DNA of 11,604 bases, taken from DATARH01 sp050246595. GTDB taxonomy: Bacteria > Pseudomonadota > Alphaproteobacteria > ATCC43930 > CGMCC-115725. Shown here piece by piece: positions 1 through 7,233 of this stretch. The notes under the pieces are model-generated. The model did not search any database. It was not told the origin of the DNA and saw only the letters and a program-made list of their open reading frames with translations. Location of the stretch: NCBI GenBank assembly GCA_050246595.1, contig JBFWVT010000116.1, positions 1 to 11,604 on the forward strand, read 5' to 3'. The stretch's first letter is position 1; each line of letters opens with the position of its first letter. The position numbers were made by a program, and so were the translations under genes.

Positions 1-159
1 TACCCTCTCGACAAACATCTCTACGCTCAGCGCCACCTCGTCGAGTGCTGCTTCAGCAAACTCAAGCAGTTCCGACGTGTCGCCACCCGCTTTGAAAAGA
101 CTGCCAGACATTACCTCGCCGTCGTCATCCTCGCCGCTATCGTCCTCTGGCTACGCTGA
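1..159 (+). CDS. IS5-family transposase, C-terminal fragment (cut by window start)
   Basis: The open frame from base 1 to the TGA at 157-159 gives 52 residues beginning YPLDKHLYAQRHLVECCFSK and ending AAIVLWLR. The 'Y...RHLVE..FSKLKQFRR.ATR.EKTA..Y' pattern is the conserved C-terminal block of IS5-family (IS427-like subgroup) DDE transposases. It includes the last catalytic Glu (RHLVE) and the following basic helix. In an intact element this protein cuts and joins the IS ends. Only the tail is visible, so I cannot say whether the upstream part is complete. The stop lies directly against a probable terminal inverted repeat, as is usual for these compact elements. Family assignment is confident; subgroup less so. 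Confidence 0.88.
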   Translation, partial: YPLDKHLYAQRHLVECCFSKLKQFRRVATRFEKTARHYLAVVILAAIVLWLR

Positions 160-173
160 ATGTCCACAGAACC
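159..173. repeat. Probable right terminal inverted repeat of the IS5-family element
   Basis: The bases AATGTCCACAGAACC follow the transposase stop at once and are followed by TAG. IS5/IS427-type elements commonly end in a sequence of this kind (reverse complement GGTTCTGTGGACATT) a few bases after the stop codon. The matching left end lies outside the window, so the boundary is inferred. Confidence 0.4.
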
Positions 174-215
174 TAGCGCCGCTTCCGAACAGCCCCCCGA
201 AGTCCGGCCGGCCCC

Positions 216-243
216 GCAGTCCCATAGGCCTTCAGCCCACGAA
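216..243. repeat. Degenerate copy of the 34-nt GCAGTCCC palindrome
   Basis: GCAGTCCCATAGGCCTTCAG followed by CCCACGAA matches the perfect palindrome at 5500-5533 with a few substitutions and one missing base, so its arms no longer pair fully. It sits in the 227-bp gene-free gap between the IS5 fragment and the DUF2272 gene. Apart from this copy and the probable IS end I see no coding or regulatory signal in 160-386. Confidence 0.55.
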
Positions 244-386
244 CTTGATCCGCGGAGCGAGCCGAGACCTGCGTCTCCGCTCCCGAGATGCCGATAAATC
301 GATCCCGGCTTTCCCGGTGGATCAGAGGCGCGGGCGTTCAACCCGCGAGCGGCGTCAACCTTGGATCGTCTTGAGCGAAATCCGCC

Positions 387-1196
387 CTAACCCGCATCGT
401 AATTGACCCGCAGCACGATAAACCACGGGTGATGCGGATCGACGACCCGTCCGTCCGGCCCGGCCAGCCTGCCGTCCGGCGCCACCGGGATATGCCGCAG
501 CGCAACCGAATCCTCGACGTTGCCGCCGATAACCTCGATCTGACCGGGTCTTGTCGCGACCACGATGTCGCAATGGCTGGCGAAGCGGCCGGCCGGCAGA
601 TTTTCGAAGCGCACCGGATGGCCGCGCCACATGCAGATCAGATCGCCGCGCTGCGGTGCATACGCCTCCGGCCGTTCGGCCACCGCGAACCTGCCCGGGT
701 TCAGCCGGACGGCGTTGATGTAATCAGCGTGGGTCGCGGAATAGGGAAGGCGCTGCCCGGCCCCGGCCATCCGCATGACATAGGACACAAACGCCGCCGA
801 CCAGGCGAACCTGCCGTCCTGGCCGGGCGGAAACACGTAGCCGTTCTGGTTGTGCTTGCCGGTCAGACCCTGCTCGTCCTCCCCCATCGGCAGACCGAGC
901 CACCAATATTCTCCGACCCGCTGCCACAGCCCTTCGAGCCGTTCATTGGCGAAGGGCAGCTCGGTATTGGGATAGACGATCGGCTGACCAAAGGCGCGCC
1001 ACTCGCGCAGCGCGATCTGCACCGCTGCCTCGCGCGAGAAGGGCTGATACGGCCAGCGCGCGAAGGGCGGGACGTGACTGTCGCCCAGTGTCGCGACCCG
1101 CGGCGGCCCCGGCCCGGAAGGAGAAGGCTCGCCCGCGCACGCCGCGAGCGCCAGCGCGAGCAGCAGCCCGCAGAGCGCAACCTCCGGTCTCTGCAA
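387..1196 (-). CDS. DUF2272-domain lipoprotein
   Basis: A 269-residue protein if translation begins at TTG 1196-1194. I chose that start because a purine-rich AGGGGG stretch lies just upstream on the minus strand and the start gives a compact lipoprotein signal (LLLALALAAC, Cys20). The frame stays open further upstream, but that extension is Arg-rich and low in complexity, and its far end reads through the repeat in the kinase gene. The mature part matches DUF2272: WSAAFVSYVMRMAG (about residues 132-145), a GDLICMWRG segment, HCDIVV (His208, Asp210), and VIGGNV near residue 222. This layout resembles an NlpC/P60 or CHAP-like fold with Ser where the usual Cys would sit, so a cell-wall role is possible but unproven. 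It probably sits in an envelope membrane. It lies 136 bp downstream of the ROK kinase on the same strand. Confidence 0.8.
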   Translation of the reverse strand: MQRPEVALCGLLLALALAACAGEPSPSGPGPPRVATLGDSHVPPFARWPYQPFSREAAVQIALREWRAFGQPIVYPNTELPFANERLEGLWQRVGEYWWLGLPMGEDEQGLTGKHNQNGYVFPPGQDGRFAWSAAFVSYVMRMAGAGQRLPYSATHADYINAVRLNPGRFAVAERPEAYAPQRGDLICMWRGHPVRFENLPAGRFASHCDIVVATRPGQIEVIGGNVEDSVALRHIPVAPDGRLAGPDGRVVDPHHPWFIVLRVNYDAG

Positions 1197-1332
1197 TGCC
1201 TGCCCCCTTCGCCGTCCTGCTTTCGTCCCGATTCTATAGCGCTCGGAAATCGCAGGGACGCGCCGGATTCTCAACCGGCAGCTTGCGGCGCATCGCCGCG
1301 TCACGCGCCCGCGCCGCGACCGGTGCGCGCGG

Positions 1333-2139
1333 TCATGGGGCGGTCGTCGTCCGGCCGTGGTCGGGGTGCCCTGTATCCTGCCCCGAGCGCGCCCTGTCGA
1401 CATCGCGCCCGTCGACATCGCGCCCATCGACATCGCGCCATAGGGCGAACCCGCCGGTCAGTCCGAAGCGGTTCGGGACGATCGACACGTCGTCCGGCAG
1501 ATCGAGCGCGACATGCTTGGCGTTGCCGCCGCCGAGATACAGATGATCGAAGGCGACGACAATCCGCAGCACCTCGATCATGCGGGCAACGCGTCGGTTC
1601 CACCTTTTCTTGCCGATCTCCTTGCGCGCGGCGCGGCCGACATACTGGTCATAGGTCATTCCACGCCGCAGCGGGTGATGCGACAATTCGAGATGCGGGA
1701 TCGCCTTGCCGTTATCGAAAATCGCGGTGCCGCAGCCGGTGCCGAGGGTCACGACCATCTCGACCCCCGCGCCCTTGATCGCGCCGTAGCCGTGCACGTC
1801 GGCGTCGTTCATGACACGTGCCGGTCTGTTCCACCTTCGGCTCAGTGCGGTCTGCAAATCATAGCCGGCCCATAATTCGGTCCCGAGATGCGGCGCCGTC
1901 AGCACGCGCCCGTGCCGCACCATGCCGGGAAACCCGACCGAGACCCGGTCGAACTGTCCGAGCGGGGCGGCCGCCCGCTCAATCGTCTCGGCGACGATGT
2001 CCGGCCCGGCCGGCGATGGCGGGGTCGGTACGCGCACCCGCTCGCCGATCATCTCTCCGCTGCCGTCGAGCAGCGCCAGCTTGATTCCGCTGCCGCCGAT
2101 ATCGACGGCCAGCGTGCGGGGTGCCGCCGCTCTCTGCAT
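1333..2139 (-). CDS. ROK-family sugar kinase, polyphosphate-glucokinase-like
   Basis: A 268-residue cytoplasmic kinase. ATG 2139-2137 is preceded by a GGAGAGG ribosome-binding site, and the protein then begins MQRAAAPRTLAVDIGGSGIK. The phosphate-binding loop is D13-I-G-G-S-G-I-K20; the catalytic Asp is expected at D112 in the NDADVHGYG motif; LGTGCGTAIF (132-141) is the second phosphate segment. The HLELSHHPLRRGMTYDQYVG region, LYLGGGN and the absence of a CGCGxxGC zinc motif resemble polyphosphate/ATP-glucomannokinase-type ROK proteins rather than NagC/GlcK types. Glucose phosphorylation is therefore the likely reaction, with the phosphate donor undetermined. Homologues normally end near GLTGGFALWR (residue 235). 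Here about 33 extra residues follow, the first of them written by a 15-bp tandem repeat. The gene is divergent from the thiol-disulfide reductase gene. Confidence 0.82.
   Translation of the reverse strand: MQRAAAPRTLAVDIGGSGIKLALLDGSGEMIGERVRVPTPPSPAGPDIVAETIERAAAPLGQFDRVSVGFPGMVRHGRVLTAPHLGTELWAGYDLQTALSRRWNRPARVMNDADVHGYGAIKGAGVEMVVTLGTGCGTAIFDNGKAIPHLELSHHPLRRGMTYDQYVGRAARKEIGKKRWNRRVARMIEVLRIVVAFDHLYLGGGNAKHVALDLPDDVSIVPNRFGLTGGFALWRDVDGRDVDGRDVDRARSGQDTGHPDHGRTTTAP
1397..1441. repeat. Three tandem 15-bp units in the 3' end of the ROK kinase gene
   Basis: Three copies of TCGACATCGCGCC plus two variable bases lie at 1397-1411, 1412-1426 and 1427-1441, differing only in the last bases. Read on the minus strand in the kinase frame they encode the repeated residues DVDGR-DVDGR-DVD just after the family's normal C-terminus. 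A 15-bp unit keeps the frame, so copy number can vary without disrupting the gene. Confidence 0.9.
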
Positions 2140-2300
2140 GACGCGCCTCTCCGGGCCGTGTAGAACCTGCCGACGATAGTCCACCGCCACGGCGGCGGCT
2201 ATCGCGTCCACGATTGCTGTGCCTTCTGGGCGCGGCTGGCTGCATCGCGGCGTGTCCGGCCCCATCTCTGGACCGGAAATATTTCGGAAGTCGGGAACCG
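2140..2300. promoter_or_regulatory. Divergent control region between ROK kinase and ScsB-like gene
   Basis: This 161-bp spacer separates two divergent start codons, so it must hold promoters for both unless transcription enters from outside. Visible items are the GGAGAGG ribosome-binding site of the kinase (minus strand, next to 2140) and a small GC-rich inverted repeat CCGCCACGGCGG at 2184-2195. I could not identify convincing -35/-10 pairs. Confidence 0.4.
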
Positions 2301-4418
2301 ATGCGGTTGACGGCACTTGCCGGCGCTCTTGTGCTGGCCCTGGCGGTTGCGCTCGGGGTGGCAACCCCGCTGCGCGTTTCCGTCGCGGCGCCGCCGCAAG
2401 ATCCGGTCACGGCGCGCCTGGTTGCCGAGACCGGCGCGATCGCGCCGGGCCAGACCGTGTGGGTCGCGCTGCATCTGGAGACGCGGCCGGGCTGGCATGT
2501 GTACTGGCGCAACCCCGGCGATGCCGGTTTGCCGACCGAGATCGCCTGGACATTGCCGCCCGGCTTTACCGCCGGCGAGATCGCCTGGCCGACCCCCGAG
2601 CGCTTTGTCGTCGATCGGATCGGCAATTACGGTTACGAGGGTTCGGTCGCGCTGCTGGTCCCGATCACCGCCCCGGCCGAGACAGAAACCGCCCCGCTGC
2701 CGGGCCGGACCGTGCCGATTGTGGCGCAAGCCACATGGCTCGCCTGCGCCGAAATCTGTATTCCGGGCGAGGCGGCGCTGAGCCTCGCGCTGCCCGTCGC
2801 GGCCGCACCCGCCGCCCCCGATCCGGCTTCCGCCGCGCTGTTCGCCGCCTCGCGCGCGCGCCTGCCGCAGCCGGCCGGGTTCGCGGTGCGGTTTGCCGTA
2901 TCCGGCGGCGATCTGCGGCTGCATGTCCCGAAAGCGGCGCTCGCCGGTATCGCCGACCCGACCGCCGCGTTTTTTCCGCACCAGCCCAACATCATCGACG
3001 CCGCCGCCGAGCCGCGAACGCAGGTTGCTTCCGACGGTCTCGACCTGCTGCTGAAGCGGACAACCGGCCCGGCAGCGGCAGCCACGCTGCCGCCGAGCCT
3101 CGACGGCGTGCTGGTGCTGCGCGGCCCTGACGGAACCGAGCGGAATTATGCGATCAGCGCCCCGGTGATCGCCGCCGCCGCGGAGCCGGTCGCCGGGGGA
3201 ACGCAAGTCGCCCTGTGGTGGCAGGCGCTGCTGCTGGCCTTTCTCGGCGGCATGATCCTCAACCTGATGCCGTGCGTCTTTCCGATCCTGTCGCTAAAGC
3301 TGCTGGGTCTCGCGGTCTCGGTGCACCGCGCCGAGGAGCGCCGGCACGGTCTCGCCTATGCCGCCGGGGTGATCGTCAGCTTTGCGGCACTCGGTGGGCT
3401 GCTGCTGGCATTGCGCGCCGGCGGGGCCGCAATCGGCTGGGGGTTTCAGCTTCAGTCGCCGGTCGTCGTCGCGCTGCTCGCCTATCTGCTGTTCGCGATG
3501 GGGCTGAGCCTGTCCGGGGTCGCCGAATTCGGCCTCGGTCTCGGCGGCATCGGCAGAAGCTTCGCCGGGCGGACCGGGACGGCCGGCGCCTTTGCGACCG
3601 GCGTGCTGGCGACGATTGTCGCGACCCCGTGCACCGCGCCGTTTATGGGCACCGCGCTCGGCTATGCGATGCTCGCGACACCGGACGAGGCGCTGGCGGT
3701 TTTTGTCGCGCTCGGCGCTGGTCTGGCCGCGCCGGTCGTGCTGGCGACGGCGGTCCCCGGCATCGCCCGCCTGCTGCCGCGGCCCGGCCCGTGGATGCTG
3801 TGGTTCAAGCAGGCGCTGGCGTTTCCGCTCTACGCGACGGTCGCCTGGCTGGTCTGGGTACTGCTACAGCAGGTCGCGCCGGAAGACGGGTTTCCGGCGC
3901 TGCTCGGCCTCGTGCTGCTCGGTTTCGCGGCCTGGATATACGGCCGCACCCGCCACGCCGAGGCGGCCGGCCGGCGTATCGGGATCGGTCTCGCCGCGAC
4001 CGGGTTCGCCGCCTCGCTCGCCGTGGCCGCGACACTGGTCCCGGCGACCCCTGCCGCGTCCGGTTCGCCACGCAGCGACGGCCTCGCCTATGAGAGTTTC
4101 GACACGTCCCGGCTCGCCACCCTCGTCGCCGAGCGAAAACCGGTTTTCATCAACCTGACCGCGGCGTGGTGCATCACCTGTCTGGTCAACGACCGCACGC
4201 TCGACAGCGAAGCCGTGCGCCGCGCCTTTGCCGCGCGCGACATCGTCCCGCTCAAGGGCGACTGGACGCGGCAGGACCCGGAAATCACCGCGCTGTTGCA
4301 AAAATTCGGCCGCAGCGGCGTGCCGCTCTATCTGCTCTACGACCGCAGCGGCGCGCCCCAGGTGCTGCCGCAACTGCTGACCGAGGCGACAATTCTCGAC
4401 GCCGTCGGCCGGATCTGA
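2301..4418 (+). CDS. scsB: ScsB/DsbD-type membrane thiol:disulfide interchange protein
   Basis: A 705-residue inner-membrane protein that should carry electrons from cytoplasmic thioredoxin to periplasmic or secreted disulfide partners. ATG 2301 is chosen because it opens straight into a signal peptide (MRLTALAGALVLALAVALGV, cleavage near 30). Residues 31-300 form a periplasmic N-terminal domain of the ScsB type with WLACAEICIP (Cys149, Cys153). Residues about 303-582 form a DsbD transmembrane domain of some eight helices, with the paired redox cysteines in NLMPCVFP (Cys325) and ATPCTAPFMG (Cys444). Residues about 595-705 form a thioredoxin-like domain with AAWCITC (Cys624, Cys627) and a cis-Pro loop SGVPLY. 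The large N-terminal domain favours ScsB (copper-stress type) over classical DsbD. No scsC/scsD partner is adjacent, so its substrate is unknown. It ends at a repeat region facing the convergent SDR gene. Confidence 0.88.
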   Translation: MRLTALAGALVLALAVALGVATPLRVSVAAPPQDPVTARLVAETGAIAPGQTVWVALHLETRPGWHVYWRNPGDAGLPTEIAWTLPPGFTAGEIAWPTPERFVVDRIGNYGYEGSVALLVPITAPAETETAPLPGRTVPIVAQATWLACAEICIPGEAALSLALPVAAAPAAPDPASAALFAASRARLPQPAGFAVRFAVSGGDLRLHVPKAALAGIADPTAAFFPHQPNIIDAAAEPRTQVASDGLDLLLKRTTGPAAAATLPPSLDGVLVLRGPDGTERNYAISAPVIAAAAEPVAGGTQVALWWQALLLAFLGGMILNLMPCVFPILSLKLLGLAVSVHRAEERRHGLAYAAGVIVSFAALGGLLLALRAGGAAIGWGFQLQSPVVVALLAYLLFAMGLSLSGVAEFGLGLGGIGRSFAGRTGTAGAFATGVLATIVATPCTAPFMGTALGYAMLATPDEALAVFVALGAGLAAPVVLATAVPGIARLLPRPGPWMLWFKQALAFPLYATVAWLVWVLLQQVAPEDGFPALLGLVLLGFAAWIYGRTRHAEAAGRRIGIGLAATGFAASLAVAATLVPATPAASGSPRSDGLAYESFDTSRLATLVAERKPVFINLTAAWCITCLVNDRTLDSEAVRRAFAARDIVPLKGDWTRQDPEITALLQKFGRSGVPLYLLYDRSGAPQVLPQLLTEATILDAVGRI

Positions 4419-4423
4419 ACGCG

Positions 4424-4536
4424 AATGGCGGAATGCGCGCGCCGCGTTTTTCCGCCCTACATCATAGCTCCTGCGCCGTAGGGCGGATAAGCCGAAGCCC
4501 GCGGGCTTGACCCGCGGGGCAGCGCAATCCGCCATT
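4424..4536. repeat. Nested inverted-repeat (REP-like) element between convergent genes
   Basis: The outer arms AATGGCGGAATGCGC (4424-4438) and GCGCAATCCGCCATT (4522-4536) are complementary at 14 of 15 positions. The inner arms TCCGCCCTAC (4451-4460) and GTAGGGCGGA (4478-4487) are perfectly complementary, and AGCCCGCGGGCT (4496-4507) is a perfect palindrome. The 'CCGCCCTAC / GTAGGGCGGA' theme is typical of dispersed REP-type elements in Proteobacteria. It fills the gap between two convergent genes and may also stop transcription from both sides, although there is no clear T-run. Confidence 0.7.
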
Positions 4537-4552
4537 GCGGACCCTTCCGAAC

Positions 4553-5359
4553 TCAGCGATCGAGCACCTGCGTCACCGCCCCGCCGGTCGCGGTGCGTCC
4601 GCCATCGACGACAAACTGCCCGCCGGTGATGTTGCTCGCCAGATCGGAGCACAGGAACAGCACCATATTGGCGATCTCCTCCGGGGTCGTGTAGCGCCCG
4701 GTCGGCATCGCCGATTGGTAGCGCCGCGCGACGCTCTCAGGGTCGCCCGGATTGATCTGCTGTTCGAGCGAATGGATCATCCTGGTATCGACCGGCCCCG
4801 GACACACCGCGTTGACCCGCACACCCGCCCGCGCGACCTCGCCGGCCGAGGTCTTGGTCAATCCGATGACCGCGTGTTTCGAGGCGACATAGGCCGGCAT
4901 GCCGGGGGTCGCCACCAGCCCGGCGACCGAGGCGGTATTGACCACCGCACCCGCTTTCTGCCGCAGCATCTCGGGCAGTACATGCCGCAGCCCGAGAAAC
5001 ACGCCCTTGACGTTGACCCCGATCACCTGGTCGAACATCGCCTCGTCATATTCGGCGGTGTGCTTCCATTCGCCCTCGATCCCGGCATTGTTGAAAAAGC
5101 AGTCGATCCGCCCGTATGTGTCGATCGCCGCCTTGACATAGGCCGCGACATCGGAAGCTTTGGTCACATCGGCCTGAACAAAATTCGCCTCGCCGCCCTG
5201 CTGCCGGATGATGCCCGCGGTCGCCTCGCCGCCGTCGCTGTCGCGATCGACAACCACGACCCTGGCGCCCGACTTCGCAAAAGCCAGCGCCGTCGCGCGC
5301 CCGATCCCGTTCGCCGCCCCGGTGATCAGCGCGACTTTCCCCGTAAAATCCATCTCCAT
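4553..5359 (-). CDS. SDR-family NAD(P)-dependent oxidoreductase
   Basis: A 268-residue classical short-chain dehydrogenase. ATG 5359-5357 is preceded by a strong GGGAGGAAGCG ribosome-binding site; a second ATG two codons later is less well spaced. The Rossmann motif is TGAANGIG (13-20), with D38 at the end of strand 2, which favours NAD over NADP. NNAG is at 90-93, and the catalytic set is N116, S144, Y157 and K161 (YVASK). PGPVDT (187-192) and the C-terminal GGQFVVDGG are also typical. Length is normal and all catalytic residues are present. The substrate cannot be read from sequence; similar proteins act on alcohols, 3-hydroxyacyl groups or sugars. It lies downstream of the D-aminoacylase gene on the same strand, across a 204-bp gap holding a perfect palindrome, so co-transcription is uncertain. 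Confidence 0.9.
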   Translation of the reverse strand: MEMDFTGKVALITGAANGIGRATALAFAKSGARVVVVDRDSDGGEATAGIIRQQGGEANFVQADVTKASDVAAYVKAAIDTYGRIDCFFNNAGIEGEWKHTAEYDEAMFDQVIGVNVKGVFLGLRHVLPEMLRQKAGAVVNTASVAGLVATPGMPAYVASKHAVIGLTKTSAGEVARAGVRVNAVCPGPVDTRMIHSLEQQINPGDPESVARRYQSAMPTGRYTTPEEIANMVLFLCSDLASNITGGQFVVDGGRTATGGAVTQVLDR

Positions 5360-5499
5360 CGCTTCCTCCCTTCTCGCATCCCGCGCCGCTGCCCGTGCAC
5401 CGATTTCCCGCACAGTAATTTATGGCAAGCGCGACCGCCGGAGACGCCTCGGCACGCGCCTGTATTGTGTCGTGCCTCGACCCTCTCCGCTCCAACTCC

Positions 5500-5533
5500 G
5501 CAGTCCCGTGGGCCTTCAGGCCCACGGGACTGC
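5500..5533. repeat. Perfect 34-nt palindrome (16-bp arms, 2-nt centre)
   Basis: GCAGTCCCGTGGGCCT, then TC, then AGGCCCACGGGACTGC: the arms are exactly complementary. It lies 30 bp past the stop of the amidohydrolase gene in that gene's direction, and its transcript would form a very stable hairpin. No U-run follows on either strand, so it is better read as a REP-type repeat or an mRNA 3'-end stabiliser than as a standard intrinsic terminator. A decayed copy lies at 216-243. Nothing else is evident in 5360-5563 beyond the SDR ribosome-binding site. Confidence 0.85.
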
Positions 5534-5563
5534 GATGAATTGCACCGACTTTGCCAAACTCGC

Positions 5564-7024
5564 TCAAACCTGCTGCTGCGCCTCTTCCTGCATCCGTTGC
5601 CGGCGCAATGCGCGGCCCGGACGCTCGCCGGTCGGCTTGCCCTCCGACCATACCGGGCGACCGTTGACAAAGACATGCGCGATGCCCGCAGCCGGCCGGG
5701 TCGGCTCGGCGAAACTCGCGCGGTCGATCACGGTCTCCGGATCGAACACGCACAGATCGGCATAGGCTCCCGCCCGCACGACCCCGCGCCCGGTCAGACC
5801 GAACCGCGACGCCGACAGCCCCGTCATCTTGCGCACCGCGGTTTCCAGCCCGAACAGCCCGACCTCGCGGCAGTAATGGCCGAGAACGCGCGGAAACGTC
5901 CCCCACAGCCGCGGGTGCGGGTGGATGTCGTGCGGCAGCCCGTCCGACCCGATCATCGTCTCGTCAAAAGCCAGCACGCGGCGCACGTCTTCTTCGTCCA
6001 TCATCCAGTAGATCGCGCCGGCCGGCTGCAACCTCGCCGCCGCTTCGAGAGTATCGACGCCCCAGTCGCGCGCGATATCGGCGAGATCGCGCCCGGCCTG
6101 TTCGGGACAGGGTTTCGACCAGGTGATCATCACCTTCAGCGCCTCCTCGATCCGCGCCGTGCGCAGCACCGTCGAGGAGGCGATATACGGATAAGCATCG
6201 AGACCGATAGGCTGCCGCCGCATCGCCGCCGCGATCTTTGGCAATGTCTCGTCGGTGCGGCCGAAATTCCGCACCCCGGTCACCTTGTGGTGCGAGATCA
6301 CGACCGGCACCCCGGCGCTCTTGCCGACATGAAAACTCTCGTCGAGACTGTCGAGCACGCGCTCGGTCTCGTCGCGCATATGCGTCGTGTACAACGCCCC
6401 AGCCGGACGCAGCAGTCTCGCCAGCGCCTCGATTTCCTCGGGCGGCGCATGGAATGCCGGCGCATAGAACAGCCCGGTCGACATCCCGATCGCGCCGGCG
6501 TCGAGCGCCTCTTGCAGCCGCTCGCCCATCGCCGCGATCTCGCCGTTGCGCGCCGGCCGGTCGAACTCGGGCATCGCGCCGACCCGCAATGTCGAATGCC
6601 CGACAAGACAGGCGGCATTGATCGCGGCCGGCTCCCGGTCGAGCGCGGTCAGATAATCGGCGAAGCGCGGATAGAGGTAATCGCTTTGCTCGCCGATCAG
6701 GTCGAGCGGCGGCGGCGGACGGTCGCTCAGGGTCAGCGGCGCGAGGCTGACCCCGCAATTGCCGGTGATGACGGTCGTGACGCCCTGGCTGGCCTTGGCC
6801 ATCATGTCCGGCGCCGCGAACAGCGCCCGGTCGTCATGCGTGTGCACATCAATAAAACCGGGCGCGACGATTTTCCCCGACACATCGATCTCGCGCGCCC
6901 CGGCCGCTCCTGCGACATCGCCAACCGCCGCGATCCGGTCCCCGACGATCGCCACGTCGCCGCGCAAGCGCGGACCGCCGCTCCCGTCGATCACGGTCCC
7001 GCCGCGCAGTATCCAATCGACCAT
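5564..7024 (-). CDS. D-aminoacylase / N-acyl-D-amino-acid deacylase family amidohydrolase
   Basis: A 486-residue metal-dependent amidohydrolase of the DAN family, expected to remove the acyl group from N-acyl-D-amino acids (or a related N-acyl or dihydropyrimidine-like substrate) in the cytoplasm. ATG 7024-7022 has GGAG about seven bases upstream. The small N-terminal beta-domain (1-55) leads into GFIDVHTHDD (His61, His63). Further metal and active-site candidates are Cys90 (GNCGVSLAP, the bridging Cys of D-aminoacylase), His215 (TTHMRDE), His245 (SHHK) and Asp361 (GSDGLPHD). GHSTLR (142-147) is another family motif. The C-terminus (GAYADLCVFDPETV...FVNGRPV) completes the composite beta-domain. 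Length and motifs look intact. It is followed by the SDR gene and preceded by a direct-repeat region containing its promoter or leader. The exact substrate is uncertain. Confidence 0.88.
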   Translation of the reverse strand: MVDWILRGGTVIDGSGGPRLRGDVAIVGDRIAAVGDVAGAAGAREIDVSGKIVAPGFIDVHTHDDRALFAAPDMMAKASQGVTTVITGNCGVSLAPLTLSDRPPPPLDLIGEQSDYLYPRFADYLTALDREPAAINAACLVGHSTLRVGAMPEFDRPARNGEIAAMGERLQEALDAGAIGMSTGLFYAPAFHAPPEEIEALARLLRPAGALYTTHMRDETERVLDSLDESFHVGKSAGVPVVISHHKVTGVRNFGRTDETLPKIAAAMRRQPIGLDAYPYIASSTVLRTARIEEALKVMITWSKPCPEQAGRDLADIARDWGVDTLEAAARLQPAGAIYWMMDEEDVRRVLAFDETMIGSDGLPHDIHPHPRLWGTFPRVLGHYCREVGLFGLETAVRKMTGLSASRFGLTGRGVVRAGAYADLCVFDPETVIDRASFAEPTRPAAGIAHVFVNGRPVWSEGKPTGERPGRALRRQRMQEEAQQQV

Positions 7025-7039
7025 CAGAGTCTCCGGACC

Positions 7040-7144
7040 ATCGACTGCTTCACTTCAGGACCGCCGATTGGGACCGCCGGCGTCCCGCCGGCCGACATCT
7101 CGATCGACTGCTTCACTTCAGGACCACCGATTGGGACCGCCGGC
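7040..7144. repeat. Two direct copies of a 42-bp repeat
   Basis: Copies at 7040-7081 and 7103-7144 begin ATCGACTGCTTCACTTC and end GATTGGGACCGCCGGC; they differ at one base (G or A) and are separated by 21 bp. They lie just upstream of the amidohydrolase start, inside the 209-bp gap to the KamA-like gene, so they sit in that gene's leader or promoter. Their GGGACCGCCGGC/GTCCCGCCGGC content resembles dispersed intergenic repeats. Confidence 0.85.
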
Positions 7145-7145
7145 C

Positions 7146-7162
7146 GCCGGCCGAAGGCCGGC
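7146..7162 (-). terminator. Possible hairpin terminator after the KamA-like gene
   Basis: GCCGGCC-GAA-GGCCGGC forms a perfect 7-bp stem with a 3-nt loop. It lies about 70-90 bp beyond the stop of the KamA-like gene in its direction. There is no downstream U-run, so intrinsic termination is uncertain and the hairpin may belong to the neighbouring repeat. Confidence 0.3.
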
Positions 7163-7233
7163 AATCCGGTTGTACCGGATTTCGCGGCCGAAGCGTATCC
7201 GTTGGTCTACCTCCACCCCGTCGCCAGCCGTGT

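Noticed and set aside
1197..1433. N-terminal extension of the DUF2272 protein from ATG 1433
   Set aside because: The extension is low in complexity and Arg-rich, reads through the kinase repeat, and would bury the lipoprotein signal peptide.
429..1778. A 449-codon plus-strand open frame across the DUF2272 and ROK genes
   Set aside because: It is antisense to two recognisable genes, with no known motif and biased composition.
2214..2300. Upstream ATG for the ScsB-like protein at 2214
   Set aside because: It would put about 29 residues before a clear signal peptide; ATG 2301 starts exactly at it.
5500..5533. Standard Rho-independent terminator
   Set aside because: The stem is strong but there is no T-run on either strand, and a related copy elsewhere favours a dispersed repeat.
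7040..7144. att sites of an integrated element
   Set aside because: The two copies are only 21 bp apart with no integrase or tRNA nearby.
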